64,000 nucleotides of DNA, taken from positions 5,146,001-5,210,000 of the forward strand of contig NZ_AP022577.1 of assembly GCF_010730955.1 (NCBI RefSeq), given 5' to 3'. This document shows positions 63,765 to 64,000 of the stretch, piece by piece. The translations under genes were made by a program, and so were the position numbers. The first letter of the stretch is position 1; each line of letters opens with the position of its first letter. Below the pieces are notes generated by a model that searched no databases, was not told the DNA's origin, and saw nothing but the letters and a program-made list of their open reading frames with translations. The stretch is from Mycolicibacterium aubagnense (lineage in GTDB: Bacteria; Actinomycetota; Actinomycetes; Mycobacteriales; Mycobacteriaceae).

Positions 63765-64000
63765 ATGGGTACGCAAACCGATAAATCCGATTACCAGCAG
63801 ACACGCCGTCAGGGACGGTTCGTCGGAATGGTCGCCGCCGGTGTGGCGACGACATTGACGGCGCTCACCGTGGGCACGGCGCCGGTGTCCGCCAAACCGG
63901 GCAGTGATTCAGACAGTCCGAGCACCACCACTGTGGTGCCCAAGCCGCCCAGGCAGGATTCTCCCTCGGCGCAGGACGGCTCGGGCTCCGGAAGCGGCTA
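63765..64000 (+). CDS. Secreted protein, N-terminal part (continues past window)
   Basis: ATG 63765 with GGGAG about 12 bases upstream; frame open to the window end (78 codons). A basic N-terminus (QQTRRQGRF) and hydrophobic core (VGMVAAGVATTLTALTVGTA) make a signal sequence, followed by a Ser/Thr/Pro/Gly-rich linker (SDSPSTTTVVPKPPRQ). The folded domain lies outside, so function cannot be judged. Confidence 0.7.
   Translation, partial: MGTQTDKSDYQQTRRQGRFVGMVAAGVATTLTALTVGTAPVSAKPGSDSDSPSTTTVVPKPPRQDSPSAQDGSGSGSG

Overview
The window is a high-GC mycobacterial chromosome segment, most likely from a fast-growing Mycolicibacterium-type species. Three things point there. Mycobactin genes open the window. 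The gene order mbtF-mbtG-mbtH / Rv2375-like / hrcA-dnaJ2-rsmE / phoH-ybeY-CNNM-era / amiA2 / recO-uppS / zur-smtB / glyS / TPM protein / dgt-dnaG / tRNA-Asn / lppP / MarR-ECF transporter / uspABC / tldD-tldE follows the Mycobacterium tuberculosis Rv2379c-to-Rv2314c region in reverse orientation, with insertions and losses. Mycobacteria-restricted families (EspACD/EspEFH-type proteins, LppP, Rpf, 13E12 HNH, Rv0203-like heme-binding protein) are also present. All identifications come from reading sequence and remembered family features; no search was run.

Layout. 1-3.4 kb: end of the mycobactin cluster (NRPS MbtF tail, lysine N-hydroxylase MbtG, MbtH). 3.5-7.5 kb: a Pro/Gln-rich membrane protein, an Rv2375-type protein, the heat-shock regulator HrcA, DnaJ2 and RsmE. 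7.5-10 kb: an accessory minus-strand three-gene operon encoding ESX-1-type Esp proteins without any ESX core gene. 10.2-18.7 kb: conserved housekeeping genes (PhoH, YbeY, CorC/CNNM, Era, AmiA2, RecO, UppS, Nudix). 18.7-21.1 kb: zinc regulation (SmtB-Zur operon with two different operator-like palindromes) and GlyS. 21.2-30.6 kb: a WXG-like protein, an SDR, a TPM-domain protein, Dgt, DnaG, tRNA-Asn, a PRC-barrel protein and an unusual ANTAR-GNAT fusion. 30.6-43 kb: a secreted glycoside hydrolase, LppP, MarR plus an ECF transporter, the UspABC sugar importer, TldD/TldE and a threonine aldolase. 43-49.9 kb: an AhpD-like protein, an SOS-box-preceded HNH endonuclease, a thioesterase, tRNA-Met, a divergent TetR/DUF4442 pair and a FUSC transporter. 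49.9-56.7 kb: a four-gene operon with 4-nt overlaps, probably for making or exporting a surface polysaccharide (BcsB-like, exosortase/EpsI-like, GT2 synthase, GT-C enzyme), preceded by a 20/22 palindrome. 56.8-64 kb: mostly secreted proteins (lipoprotein, heme-binding protein, Cys/Gly protein, Rpf, esterase), a DyP peroxidase with a coupled partner gene, an LLM-oxidoreductase fragment and an AT-rich intergenic island.

The most interesting regions are the orphan Esp operon, the polysaccharide operon with its palindrome, the ANTAR-GNAT fusion, and the AT-rich island beside rpf. No insertion sequence, prophage, rRNA or CRISPR array was seen. Both ends of the window cut genes (mbtF at the left, a secreted protein at the right).
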